Both the position numbers and the translations under genes were made by a program. The notes under the pieces were generated by a model. It saw nothing but the letters and a program-made list of their open reading frames with translations, was not told the DNA's origin and did not search any database. From assembly GCA_016793115.1 (NCBI GenBank), contig JAEUIN010000043.1, positions 49,361 through 113,360 on the forward strand: a stretch of 64,000 nt of DNA, written 5' to 3'. How positions within the stretch are numbered: position 1 is the first letter of the stretch; every line of letters begins with the position of its first letter. Of this stretch, positions 8,676 through 18,682 are shown one piece after another. The DNA comes from Planctomycetaceae bacterium. GTDB lineage: Bacteria; Planctomycetota; Planctomycetia; Pirellulales; PNKZ01.

Positions 8676-10004
8676 ACCGAACGGGTTGATCCCCGCCGTC
8701 CGGATTCGCTCAGACGGCGGGGATAAACCCCGGCCGCTCGCAAGACCTTCCAAGAGCTTCGCAGCGTCGTCGAGCGATGAGCGGTCGGTGAGTTTCGCGG
8801 CGACCGTGCGGCACGACTCGGCAACTTGCGGCGACGACAGCAACTGCCGCAACGCCGCGGCCAGACGGCGGCCGGTGAACTTTCTCGGCGGCAGGCCGCG
8901 GCCGACGCCGAGCTTTTCCAAGCGCTCGACGTTGTCGTGCTGATCGTGGGCCATAGGCATGACGACTTGCGGCAGGCCGGCGGCCAAGGCTTGCGACATC
9001 GTTCCCATGCCGCCGTGGTGCACAAGCGCGGCGCAGTGCGGCAGGAGCTTCGTGAACGGCACATAAGCGAAGTGCCGCACGGTCGGCGGCAGCGATTTCG
9101 GCAACTGTTCCGGGTGACGCGTGAGCAAGATGCCGCGGCGGCCGAGTTGTTCGCAGGCCGCGACGGCCGCGCGGAAGAACTCTTGGCCGAACGTCATCGC
9201 CGAGCCCGGCGTGAAGGCGATCGGCGGCGTGCCCGCCGCGAGGAACTCCGTCACGGCGGCGTCGAGCGGCGTCACATCGTGTTCGTCGTAGAGCGGAAAG
9301 CCGGTGAGCCGCACCTGCGGCGGCCAGTCGGCTTGCGGCGGCGCGAACCAGTCGGGGAACAATCCGATCGTCAACTGCGGCGCGTGCAGCCGATCGCCGA
9401 ACACGCGCGTCACCGGCGGCAGCCCCAGCTCGCGGCGAAACGCATTGAGCTCCGGTCCGATCAGGCGATCGATGACCAAACGGTCGGCCAGCCAATACTG
9501 GGCGGCGATCACGGAGCGCGGCAGCCAAGCGGCCGTGGCCATTCCGGCGAGCTTGGGCGGTTTCGCGAGGCTGCGGATCATCACCGGCTGCAGGTGAATG
9601 GTCGCCGTCGGAATGCCGAGTTTTTCCTGCGCGACGAGCGCTCCCAGCGACAATGTCGACGCGCCGACGATCGTGCGTCCCGCCTCGTGCAATTCGGCGA
9701 TCTTGGCGTAGGCCCGTCGAATCATCGGCGCGATGCCGAGTTGCATGACTTTCGCCGGCCCGCGAAACGAGTGCCAAATATCCGGGTCGTTGAGCATCCG
9801 CACATAGTCTTCGGCGGGAAACAGCTCGGCGAACTCGAGCCCGGCGGCGCGGACGAGCGGTTCGAAATAGCCGCCGGTGACGAGCGTGACGCGGTGCCCG
9901 CGACGAAGGAGCGCCTGGCCGAGGCCGACGAACGGATGCACGTCGCCGGAGCTGCCGATCGTCAGCAAGAGCACATGGAGCGGAGCGGGCACGGTCGAGG
10001 TCAT
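8667..10004 (-). CDS. Glycosyltransferase, GT1/UGT type (rhamnosyltransferase-like)
   Basis: A 445-residue GT-B glycosyltransferase. The N-terminal domain opens with HVLLLTIGSSGDVHPFVGLG and HRVTLVTGGYFEP; the C-terminal nucleotide-sugar site is HHGGMGTMSQALAAGLPQVV near residues 328-347, followed by HDQHDNVERL. This is the pattern of UGT-like enzymes that glycosylate lipids or small hydrophobic molecules (for example RhlB-type). The start at 10004 is 7 bases after the FabI stop; it is the last gene of the minus-strand lipid array. The final ~18 residues are encoded by a stem-loop and look like a tail added by read-through into a terminator. Donor and acceptor are not known; a lipid product of the array is a plausible acceptor. 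Confidence 0.88.
   Translation of the reverse strand: MTSTVPAPLHVLLLTIGSSGDVHPFVGLGQALLRRGHRVTLVTGGYFEPLVRAAGLEFAELFPAEDYVRMLNDPDIWHSFRGPAKVMQLGIAPMIRRAYAKIAELHEAGRTIVGASTLSLGALVAQEKLGIPTATIHLQPVMIRSLAKPPKLAGMATAAWLPRSVIAAQYWLADRLVIDRLIGPELNAFRRELGLPPVTRVFGDRLHAPQLTIGLFPDWFAPPQADWPPQVRLTGFPLYDEHDVTPLDAAVTEFLAAGTPPIAFTPGSAMTFGQEFFRAAVAACEQLGRRGILLTRHPEQLPKSLPPTVRHFAYVPFTKLLPHCAALVHHGGMGTMSQALAAGLPQVVMPMAHDQHDNVERLEKLGVGRGLPPRKFTGRRLAAALRQLLSSPQVAESCRTVAAKLTDRSSLDDAAKLLEGLASGRGLSPPSERIRTAGINPFGST
8689..8724. terminator. Bidirectional-type stem-loop between convergent genes
   Basis: A perfect 12-bp inverted repeat (arms 8689-8700 and 8713-8724, core ccccgccgtc / gacggcgggg) with a 12-base loop begins 13 bases after the DUF1501 stop. 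It lies inside the last codons of the opposing glycosyltransferase gene. No long T-run follows on either strand, so termination efficiency is uncertain. Confidence 0.6.
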
Positions 10005-10011
10005 CGTGCGG

Positions 10012-10821
10012 CTACTCTCCGTTGAGGGCCCGCCGCACCAAGTCGCGATCGAAGTAGTTCGTCTCCATGCCGGCATCGACGACGATCGTCTGCGCGTTGA
10101 TTCCCGACGAGCGGGGGCTCAAGAGGAAGGCCGCGGTGTTCGCCACTTCCGTCGTTTGCACGGCCTGCTTGCGAAGCGTGGCCTGCTCGGCGAAGAGATA
10201 GGCGTCGACGTAGCCGGGAATGCCGGCCGAGGCCGAGGTTTTCAACAGGCCTGCGCCGACGGCGTTGAACCGCACGCGCGAGAACTTGCTGAAAGACTTG
10301 GCGAGAAACGCCAGCGACGAATCGAGCGCCGCCTTCACCGGGGCCATGAAGCCGTAGCTTTCCGCGGCCATGCGGGTCGTCGAAATCGAAATGGTGCAGA
10401 CCGACGCGTCGGTTGCGAAAACTTTCTCGAAGGCCCCGGCCAGAGCGATGAACGAGAAGCAGGAGACGTCGACCGAGCGGAGAAACGCCGCGCGTCCCGT
10501 CTTGTGAAACGGCTGCGGCTCATCCGCGTAGTCGGCGAAGGCGATCGAGTGGAGCAAGCCGTGCAGCACGGGATGCTTGGCGGCGACGTCGTCGCGGAGG
10601 CGATCGATGTCGGCCTGCTGCTCGACGTCGCAGACGAAGATGTCGCAGCCGGGAACGAGCGGCGCGAGCTGTTCGCGGCGGGCTTCGGTGCGAACGGCGT
10701 ACACAACGGTCGCGCCGGCCTCGTGCAACACGCGGGCCGTGTGCCAGGCGACGCTCTTCTTGTTGGCGACCCCGCACACGAGGATCGTCTTGCCGGCGAG
10801 TTGCAGGAAGTCGGCGACCAT
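10012..10821 (-). CDS. fabI: Enoyl-ACP reductase, FabI-type SDR
   Basis: A 269-residue short-chain dehydrogenase of the FabI subfamily, reducing the enoyl-ACP double bond with NAD(P)H. The cofactor region is [20 protein letters not shown], the FabI-specific form of the glycine motif. The catalytic pair is Tyr156 and Lys163 ([15 protein letters not shown]), the YX6K spacing and positions of E. coli Fab[14 protein letters not shown] and the C-terminal [15 protein letters not shown] region also fit. It lies six bases after the FabZ-like gene and seven before the glycosyltransferase. It could be a dedicated pathway enzyme rather than the housekeeping FabI; several unusual substitutions near the substrate pocket ([12 protein letters not shown]) are compatible with this. 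Confidence 0.88.
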   Translation of the reverse strand: MVADFLQLAGKTILVCGVANKKSVAWHTARVLHEAGATVVYAVRTEARREQLAPLVPGCDIFVCDVEQQADIDRLRDDVAAKHPVLHGLLHSIAFADYADEPQPFHKTGRAAFLRSVDVSCFSFIALAGAFEKVFATDASVCTISISTTRMAAESYGFMAPVKAALDSSLAFLAKSFSKFSRVRFNAVGAGLLKTSASAGIPGYVDAYLFAEQATLRKQAVQTTEVANTAAFLLSPRSSGINAQTIVVDAGMETNYFDRDLVRRALNGE

Positions 10822-10827
10822 GGCGGG

Positions 10828-11259
10828 TTAGGTTTGGGGCTCCGCCAGCGTGCAGGCGAATTCGAAGCGGGCGGCGACTTGTCCGCCGCAGGAAACTTTC
10901 GCTTTCATAAAGAACGCGTCGGCCAGGCGTTCGACGAGTTCGACTTCGATGTCGATCACGTCGCCGGGGCGGACCATGCGCTTGAAGCGGACGGAGTCGA
11001 TCCGCGTGGCGACCGGAACTTTGCCGGGCGTCGCCGCCGTTTGCTTCGAGAGCAGCACCGCGCCGGCTTGCATGCCGGCTTCGCAGAGCAGCACGCCGGG
11101 CGTGATGGGGTAGGCGGGGTAGTGGCCGCGATAGAAGTATTCGTCGCCGGTAAACGTCTTGCGGCAATGAATCGTACGCTCGTCTTGGGCGACGATCTCG
11201 TCGACGAGCAGAAAAGGATCGCGATGCGGGATCGCGGCTTGAACGGCTTCGAGCGACAT
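10828..11259 (-). CDS. 3-hydroxyacyl-ACP dehydratase, FabZ-like
   Basis: A 143-residue hotdog-fold dehydratase. The N-terminal IPHRDPFLLVDEI is the FabA/FabZ signature, and RGHYPAYPITPGVLLCEAGM carries the catalytic His46 and Glu60 with the 14-residue spacing seen in FabZ. It removes water from 3-hydroxyacyl-ACP to give trans-2-enoyl-ACP. Gaps to its neighbours are 23 and 6 bases, so it belongs to the same transcript as the FabI-like gene and the desaturase-like genes. It may be specialised for the cluster product. Confidence 0.9.
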   Translation of the reverse strand: MSLEAVQAAIPHRDPFLLVDEIVAQDERTIHCRKTFTGDEYFYRGHYPAYPITPGVLLCEAGMQAGAVLLSKQTAATPGKVPVATRIDSVRFKRMVRPGDVIDIEVELVERLADAFFMKAKVSCGGQVAARFEFACTLAEPQT

Positions 11260-11282
11260 GGCGATGCGTCCGCGTTGAGAGG

Positions 11283-12728
<1,446 letters not shown>

Positions 12729-12754
12729 CGCCGCTCGAAGTCGATCCGCGGGCC

Positions 12755-14140
12755 CTAGACGGGAGCGGCCTGCAACACGTGCCGGTTGGCCATGGCGATG
12801 CCGCTGACGAGCGAGCCGATGACGCCGACGTAGCCTTGATCCGTGCCGCAAAGGAACAAATTGGATAAGAAGGTGCCGCCATCGTACCGCTTTTTGGGAG
12901 CGCCGTAAATCGCCCCGTTTTCGTGGCCGGTGTAGCGCACGACGGTCGTCGGCGTGAACATATCGGTGTCGACGACGTGCTTGCGGAAGTCGGGAACGAA
13001 GCGGACGGCGACTTCGGCGAGCTTGTCGAACCAGGTTTGCTTCGCGGCGCGATAGTCGGGTTCGGCGAGCGCGCGCCAGCGATCGAAATCGGCCAGCGCC
13101 GTGACGCGCACGAGATCGCTTTCGGCGTCGGCCGGGAAATCGAAGTTGCCCGGCACGCAGATGACGCCGCTCCGCAGATCGACGAAGTCGGCGGGGCGCT
13201 CCCAGGTGAATTGGTCTTCGGTGTTGAAGAAGACGATCGTGCGATCGCAGCCGAGTTCGCGGGGCGGGCGATCGAGGACCGACATGGTTTCGACGAACGC
13301 CAGCCGGCCGGCTTCGTCGCGCGTCGCGGAATCGGTGCGGTCGCAGAGCTTCATCGTCTCGACGTAGCCTGCGCTGGACAGCACGTGGCGACACTCGAGC
13401 TGCGTGCCGTCGTCGAGCTCGACGCCGATCGCTTTGCCGGAGTCGTGCACGATGCGGCGCACGCCGGCGCGGAGCTTGAGCTCGCCGCCGAGCTCCTTGA
13501 AGCGGCGGACGAGGAGCTTCAAGATCGGACGAATGCCGGCGGCGGGGCGCGCGAACCCTTCGCAGAAAATGCTGCGAAACATGATGAAAAACTGGGCGAG
13601 ATCCATATCGCCCTCGCGGGCGCTGCCGTAGTACATCAGCGGGCAGAAGATCATTTCGACCAAGAGCGGATCGGCGATGTGCGCGGCGACGAACTCGCGG
13701 GCCGAAGCGTCGGCCGTTTCCGGGGCGATATCGTCGTAGTCGGGGACGGCGGCGACGAGGCGGTCGAAGCCGTCGACGGAGTCGGGGAAGGCGCGGGCGA
13801 CCTCGGAGCGGAGGAGTTCGAAGTCGTTCGAGAAATCGAGCCGCTCACGCAAGAAGTCGACGCGCGAGCCGAGCTGCGGCTTCAAGGCCAGATCGTCCCA
13901 CGAGAAGCGGAGTTGGCGGAGCAGCCGGGCCAAGGGGCCGCGCTTCGCACCCTTCGGGGTGAAGTTCGTAACGGCGTGCAGTCCGACGTCGTAGTTGCGA
14001 CCGTTAAGCCGGTAGAACGAATTGAGGCCGCCGATCGTGGTGTGGCGCTCGAGGATGCAGACTTTGCGTTCGTAGTGCGCGAGACGAATCCCCGCGGCCA
14101 AGCCCGACATGCCTGCGCCGATGATGATCGCGTCGTACAT
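12755..14140 (-). CDS. FAD-dependent desaturase/oxidoreductase, phytoene desaturase-like, copy 2
   Basis: A 461-residue flavoprotein starting [20 protein letters not shown], a Rossmann FAD motif at residues 6-20, then [20 protein letters not shown] and [10 protein letters not shown]. The C-terminal motif is [20 protein letters not shown]. It is clearly homologous in outline to the adjacent copy but diverged, so the two probably catalyse different steps or form a heteromer. It lies 84 bases after the acyl carrier protein gene and 26 before copy 1. Two such enzymes beside FabF, ACP, FabZ and FabI is the arrangement proposed for ladderane lipid synthesis in anammox planctomycetes; function here is inferred only. 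Confidence 0.85.
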   Translation of the reverse strand: MYDAIIIGAGMSGLAAGIRLAHYERKVCILERHTTIGGLNSFYRLNGRNYDVGLHAVTNFTPKGAKRGPLARLLRQLRFSWDDLALKPQLGSRVDFLRERLDFSNDFELLRSEVARAFPDSVDGFDRLVAAVPDYDDIAPETADASAREFVAAHIADPLLVEMIFCPLMYYGSAREGDMDLAQFFIMFRSIFCEGFARPAAGIRPILKLLVRRFKELGGELKLRAGVRRIVHDSGKAIGVELDDGTQLECRHVLSSAGYVETMKLCDRTDSATRDEAGRLAFVETMSVLDRPPRELGCDRTIVFFNTEDQFTWERPADFVDLRSGVICVPGNFDFPADAESDLVRVTALADFDRWRALAEPDYRAAKQTWFDKLAEVAVRFVPDFRKHVVDTDMFTPTTVVRYTGHENGAIYGAPKKRYDGGTFLSNLFLCGTDQGYVGVIGSLVSGIAMANRHVLQAAPV

Positions 14141-14224
14141 GGCGGGCGGTTCGGCCGGCGAGGCTAAGAACGATGAACGCCGCCGGACGCTGCCGACGGC
14201 GGCACAAGGGGCGAAGTCGGCGAG

Positions 14225-14485
14225 TTAGGCCTTTTGCAGGTCGCGCATCCGCGGTTCGAGGTAGGCCACGGTGGAACTCATGCTGCGCAAGTGCAGGTAG
14301 TCTTCCTCCGGGATCTGTACGCGGTAGCGCTTGCGGAGTTCCATGACGATGTCGAGGAAGTCCATGCTGTCGAGCTGGAGTTGTTCGCGGAAGGGAACGT
14401 CGTCGCGCAGGGCGCCGAGATCGTCGTCGGGAGCGATGTCCGAGAGAATGTCGAGAATCGTTTCCTTGATCTCTTCGTTGGTCAT
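14225..14485 (-). CDS. Acyl carrier protein
   Basis: An 86-residue acyl carrier protein. The phosphopantetheine attachment motif is LQLDSMDFLDIV with Ser40; helix I reads MTNEEIKETILDILSDIAPD. Unlike housekeeping AcpP (usually D-S-L) it has D-S-M and a longer C-terminal helix ending in RDLQKA, consistent with a pathway-specific carrier. It sits 63 bases after the ketosynthase and 84 before the desaturase-like gene. Confidence 0.92.
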   Translation of the reverse strand: MTNEEIKETILDILSDIAPDDDLGALRDDVPFREQLQLDSMDFLDIVMELRKRYRVQIPEEDYLHLRSMSSTVAYLEPRMRDLQKA

Positions 14486-14548
14486 TTCGTGCAGATTCCT
14501 AATCGCGGCGAAAAACGGAGACGTGACGATGAAAGCGGCGGTCCGGAC

Positions 14549-15793
14549 TTAGATTCGTTGGACGATCACGGCGGAGTTGATTCCCAACATGCCGAAGGAA
14601 TTATTGAGAATCACATTGATTTGAACACCCTCTTGCGGCTGATTGCGGACGATTCCGGAGAGCGCGCATTCGGGGTCGACGTCGTCGAGATTGAGCGTGG
14701 CGTGGCAGCAGCGGTCGGTGAAGCTCGGCAGATTGCCGGCCAGTTCCAGAGCCCCGGCCGCGCCCATGGCGTGGCCGATGAAGCTCTGGGTGTTGTTGAA
14801 CTTGGTGCGCGGATTGTCGCGGAACACGCTGCGCAAAGCCGCGGCTTCTTGGACGTCGCCGCCGGCCGTGCCCGTCGCGTGCGTGCTCACGACGTCGATC
14901 TGCTCGGGCGTCAGGTCGGCGCTGCGCACCGCCTTGGCGATGCACTCGGCCTGGCGCTCGGCGCTGGGCATGACGAAATCGCCGGCGTCGCTGTTCATGG
15001 CGTAGCCGACGAGCTCGCCGTAGATCTTCGCGCCGCGGCGCTTGGCTTCATCGTAGCGCTCGAGCACGTAGACGCAGCCCCCTTCGGCGACGACGATGCC
15101 GTTGCGGGCCTTATCGAACGGGCGCGAGGCCTTGGTCGGGTCGTCGTGCTCGGCCAGCGCCCCTTGGCTCTTAAAGCTGGCGAAGATGCCGAAGGTGTGC
15201 GTGCTTTCGGACACTCCGCCGCAGAGGGCGACGTCGACCTCGCCGAGCCGCAGCATTTGCGCACCTTGAATCAGCCCGGCATTCCCCGCGGCGCAGGCGG
15301 CGCCGATCGTGTAGTGCGGGCCGGTGATTCCCATGTTGATCGTGACCTCGCCGGCCGGGTTGTTGGCGACCGTGCGTGGGTTGTGGTGGTGCGACCAGAA
15401 CTTGACGTCGTACTGGAATTGGCTCAGTTCGTAGACTTCGTTCTCGGTTTCGACGTTGCCGTGTTCGGTGATGCCCAGATAGACGCCGACGCGCGACTTA
15501 TCGATGTTCTTCCAATCCAAACCGGCGTCGACGACCGCTTCGTTCGTGCAGTAAATGCCGACGCTTCCCGCGCGTGTGCCGCGCCGCCGGTCTTTCTTGC
15601 TTTGATACCTGGCTTCGTCGAACCGGCAAACGCCCGCCAGCGTCTGCCCGATGTAGCGAATTTCATAACGGGTGACGCCGCTGCGACCGGCCAAGAGCGC
15701 CGCCCGGTATTCGGCCAGATTGTTGCCGTTGGGCGAGGTCAGGCCGATCCCGGTGATCACAATCCGTTGATTGTCGGGGCGACCGACCGGCAT
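14549..15793 (-). CDS. Beta-ketoacyl-ACP synthase, FabF-like (KAS I/II)
   Basis: A 414-residue ketosynthase. It starts MPVGRPDNQRIVITGIGLTS and contains the Cys-His-His triad at Cys167 (GAACAAGNAG), His305 (STHATGT) and His341 (FIGHAMGAAG). It elongates acyl-ACP by malonyl-ACP decarboxylative condensation. A TTG at 15856 would add 21 residues; the ATG at 15793 fits the family start. It is not an OleA/KAS III type enzyme. A 146-base gap separates it from the OleD-like gene upstream, the largest gap in the array, so an internal promoter may lie there. Confidence 0.9.
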   Translation of the reverse strand: MPVGRPDNQRIVITGIGLTSPNGNNLAEYRAALLAGRSGVTRYEIRYIGQTLAGVCRFDEARYQSKKDRRRGTRAGSVGIYCTNEAVVDAGLDWKNIDKSRVGVYLGITEHGNVETENEVYELSQFQYDVKFWSHHHNPRTVANNPAGEVTINMGITGPHYTIGAACAAGNAGLIQGAQMLRLGEVDVALCGGVSESTHTFGIFASFKSQGALAEHDDPTKASRPFDKARNGIVVAEGGCVYVLERYDEAKRRGAKIYGELVGYAMNSDAGDFVMPSAERQAECIAKAVRSADLTPEQIDVVSTHATGTAGGDVQEAAALRSVFRDNPRTKFNNTQSFIGHAMGAAGALELAGNLPSFTDRCCHATLNLDDVDPECALSGIVRNQPQEGVQINVILNNSFGMLGINSAVIVQRI

Positions 15794-15939
15794 GGGCGAA
15801 GTCTCTGCGTAACCTGTTAAACTGGAAAGATTAACGTCTCGCTGCGTGGTTGGCAAGGAGCCCGCAACGGCGGCGGGAATCCTTCGATAAGCGGGGCAAA
15901 ATCGGTCGCCGTTTCGCTCCTGAAGCGAGTCAAAACGAC

Positions 15940-16959
15940 TCAGGCTCGGGAGCTAAGCGAGCGCTGGGATGCCCCGGCCAGCCAAGCTTTGAGTCGATGC
16001 ATTCCTTGCGCCGTGGTGACGCGCGGCTGGTAGCCGAAGTCGGTGCGAGCCCGCGTGATATCGAAATAGTGATGTTTGGCGAGCTGTGCGGCCAAAAACC
16101 GTGTCATCGGCGGCTCGTCGCGGCGGCGCAGCGCCCGCCATACGACTTCGAGCGCGGCCCCAACGGAGTAGGCCGCGTTGTAACCGACGCTCCTTCGCAC
16201 GGGGGGCAATCCCGCCAATTCGAGAATCGCATTGATCCAATCCCAGCAATTCACCGGTTCGCCCTGCGAGAGAAAGTAGGCCCGTCCGCCGACCGGGCCG
16301 GCGGCGGCGAGGGCGTCGAGCGTTTGGAGATGGGCCTCGGCCGCATTCTCGACGTAAGTGATATCGATCAGATTTGATCCGTCGCCGACACGCTTCAATT
16401 TGCCCGATTTCGCGCGCTCGAGCAGCCGGGGAATCAGGTGCCGATCGCGCGGGCCCCAGATCAGGTGCGGGCGGAGCGAGCAGGTGTGCAGACGATTCGC
16501 CCCATGGGCCGCGAGCACCTCTTGTTCGGCTGCGGCTTTCGTCTGCGGATAGAAACAGAGCCACTGGTTCGGATAGCCGACGGACTCAGCGACGTTTTCT
16601 TGCGGCGAGCCGTCGAAGGTGACGCTCGGGCTGCTGGTGTAAACGAGGCGCGGCACACCGTGCGTGCGACAGCCTTCGACGACGTAGCGCGTGCCGAGCG
16701 TGTTGGTTTCGTAAAACAGTTCCCACGGACCCCAAATGCCGGCCACGGCCGCGGTGTGAATCACCGCGTCGACTCCGCGGCAGGCGGCGACGACCGCTGC
16801 TCGGTCGCGAATGTCGCCTGTGACGACTTCGACGTTGGGCAACTGCAAAGCGGGAGACGGGGTGCGACACAACGCGCGCACGCGATCGCCGCGCGCGGCG
16901 AGTTGTTCGACGATGTAAAGCCCGAGGAACCCGGCGGCGCCCGTCACGAGAACATTCAT
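15940..16959 (-). CDS. oleD: NAD(P)-dependent 2-alkyl-3-oxoalkanoate reductase, OleD-like
   Basis: A 339-residue extended SDR. The cofactor motif is VTGAAGFLGLYIVEQL and the catalytic YPQTK follows. LIDITYVENAAEAHL is typical of the 3-beta-HSD/OleD group. OleD enzymes reduce a 2-alkyl-3-keto acid to the beta-hydroxy acid that OleC closes to a beta-lactone. The call is supported by the directly preceding OleC-like gene: the gap is 10 bases and its ribosome-binding AAAGGA overlaps the OleC stop. A general sugar- or steroid-type epimerase role cannot be excluded from sequence alone. Confidence 0.78.
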   Translation of the reverse strand: MNVLVTGAAGFLGLYIVEQLAARGDRVRALCRTPSPALQLPNVEVVTGDIRDRAAVVAACRGVDAVIHTAAVAGIWGPWELFYETNTLGTRYVVEGCRTHGVPRLVYTSSPSVTFDGSPQENVAESVGYPNQWLCFYPQTKAAAEQEVLAAHGANRLHTCSLRPHLIWGPRDRHLIPRLLERAKSGKLKRVGDGSNLIDITYVENAAEAHLQTLDALAAAGPVGGRAYFLSQGEPVNCWDWINAILELAGLPPVRRSVGYNAAYSVGAALEVVWRALRRRDEPPMTRFLAAQLAKHHYFDITRARTDFGYQPRVTTAQGMHRLKAWLAGASQRSLSSRA

Positions 16960-16969
16960 GGCGAGTCCT

Positions 16970-18682
16970 TTACGACGCCGCGGCGTCGACCTTCAGCTTC
17001 CGCGCCGCCCACACGGCCAACTGCTCGCGGAAGATCTTGGAGTTGTGGCGAATGTCGACCGGCAGCGAGCGGTGAAACAGCACGGTCTTAATCGCCGCGG
17101 TCGTTTCGTGGTCGGAGGCGAGTTGCAGGAGTTCGCGTTCGACGGCGGCGTTGCGCGCCATGTCGCGGGCGTCCGGCTGGAGCTCGACGACGAGCACCGG
17201 CGTCTGTCGCTTCGGCTTGCCCACTCCGACCAGCGCGGAGCGATAGACGGCCGGGTGCTGATTAAAAATGCCTTCCACAGGATCGGTGTAGAGCGTGCCT
17301 TCGGCGGTGCGCACGCGATGGCCGACGCGGCCGCAAAACCAAAACCGATCTTGGCCGTCGAGATAGCCGGCGTCTCCCATGCGGTGCCAAACCCCTTCGC
17401 CGTCGGCGATCTTCGCCGCGGCGTTGGCTTCCACGCGCGTGACGTAGCGCTCGGTGACGACCGGCCCGCGCACGATGAGTTCGCCGATTTCGCCGAGCGG
17501 CGCCGGTTCGGCGTCGTCGATCTTCGTGAGCGGCCCGTCGTAGATGCGGACGACGCGCCATTCAATGCCCGGAAAGCGGCGACCGACGCAGGTTCCCTTG
17601 CCTTGGGCGTAGCCGAACCGGGTGTCTTCGAGAATCTCCGGCGAGGCGATCGTCGCGACTGGAAGAGCCTCCGTGGCTCCGTACGGCGTGTGGAGGCGTC
17701 CGCCGGCGCTCATCGCGGCGACGGTCCGCTCAATGACCGGCGGCGGCACGGGAGCGCCGGCCGAGTAAGCTTCGCGCAGCGTCGGCATTCGAGCGCCGGT
17801 CCGCGCGCAATACTCGCCGACACGGTGCCAGACCGCGGGCGAAGCGAACGATTGCGTCGCCCTCCAATCGGCCACCGCCTCGACGATATAGGCCGGATTC
17901 ACGCGCGCGGGGCGCGAAGCGTCCATGTCGGGGACGATCGTCGTCACGCCCATCGCCGCGTTGAACAAGCCGAACAGCGGAAAGCAGGCGAGATTGACTT
18001 CGCCCGGAGCGATGGCGAAGCCGGCGCGGATCTCGTCGACTTGGCGATCGAAGTTGCCGTGCTGATAGAGCACGCCCTTCGGCGGCCCGGTGCTGCCGGT
18101 GGTGAAGATGATCGCGGCCGGATCGCCGGCCGATTTCGGAGCGCAATCGGGAAACGAGTCGGCCGGGAATGTTTGGGGCGCTGCGACGGCGAGCGCTTCC
18201 AGTTCGGCGAGCGTGAGTCCGTCCCAGAGGCGGCGCGGCCCCACGGTGACGTTCCATTTCGCCCGCGGAAAACGACTGCGGAACATTCGCCGCACCGCTT
18301 GGGCCGCGGGGATCGCGACGAACCCTTCCGGTTCGGATTCCGCCAAGCAACGGAGCATGTTCTTGCGCCCCATGCCGGGATCAATGAGCGTCATGACGAC
18401 GCCCGCCTTGAGCAACGCAAAGACGAGCGTGACGAACTCGACGCTCGGCTTCACGAGCAGCGCCAGCCGAGCGCCGTCCGCAACGCCCCAGCGGCGCAGT
18501 CCGCGCGCGATGCGCGAACTCCGTGATTCCAATTCCGCGAAGCTCGCGGTTTCATAGCGCGCCTTGCGGCCCCAGAGTCGATGCCGCTGCACCACGACGG
18601 CATAGGCTTCGGGCCTTTCCGCGGCAAAGTGCGCGAGACGGCGGGCGACGTTTGAGGACGGGCCTCGAGCGGGAGTCGTCAT
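16970..18682 (-). CDS. oleC: AMP-dependent acyl ligase / beta-lactone synthetase, OleC-like
   Basis: A 570-residue member of the ANL adenylating superfamily. The ATP motif is IIFTTGSTGPPKGVLYQHGN; HTPYGATEALPVA and DAGYLDGQDRFWFCGRVGHR are the later core motifs. The stretch CFPLFGLFNAAMGVTTIVPD is characteristic of the OleC branch, which turns a syn/anti beta-hydroxy acid into a beta-lactone by ATP-driven ring closure rather than making a CoA ester. The start at 18682 overlaps the ATP-grasp stop by four bases (ATGA), indicating translational coupling. OleA and OleB, the usual partners for olefin synthesis, are absent from the window. Confidence 0.82.
   Translation of the reverse strand: MTTPARGPSSNVARRLAHFAAERPEAYAVVVQRHRLWGRKARYETASFAELESRSSRIARGLRRWGVADGARLALLVKPSVEFVTLVFALLKAGVVMTLIDPGMGRKNMLRCLAESEPEGFVAIPAAQAVRRMFRSRFPRAKWNVTVGPRRLWDGLTLAELEALAVAAPQTFPADSFPDCAPKSAGDPAAIIFTTGSTGPPKGVLYQHGNFDRQVDEIRAGFAIAPGEVNLACFPLFGLFNAAMGVTTIVPDMDASRPARVNPAYIVEAVADWRATQSFASPAVWHRVGEYCARTGARMPTLREAYSAGAPVPPPVIERTVAAMSAGGRLHTPYGATEALPVATIASPEILEDTRFGYAQGKGTCVGRRFPGIEWRVVRIYDGPLTKIDDAEPAPLGEIGELIVRGPVVTERYVTRVEANAAAKIADGEGVWHRMGDAGYLDGQDRFWFCGRVGHRVRTAEGTLYTDPVEGIFNQHPAVYRSALVGVGKPKRQTPVLVVELQPDARDMARNAAVERELLQLASDHETTAAIKTVLFHRSLPVDIRHNSKIFREQLAVWAARKLKVDAAAS

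Noticed and set aside
12729..13394. N-terminal extension of the first CrtI-like gene
   Set aside because: It overlaps the neighbouring flavoenzyme gene, is Arg-rich, and the FAD motif sits correctly only from the ATG at 12728.
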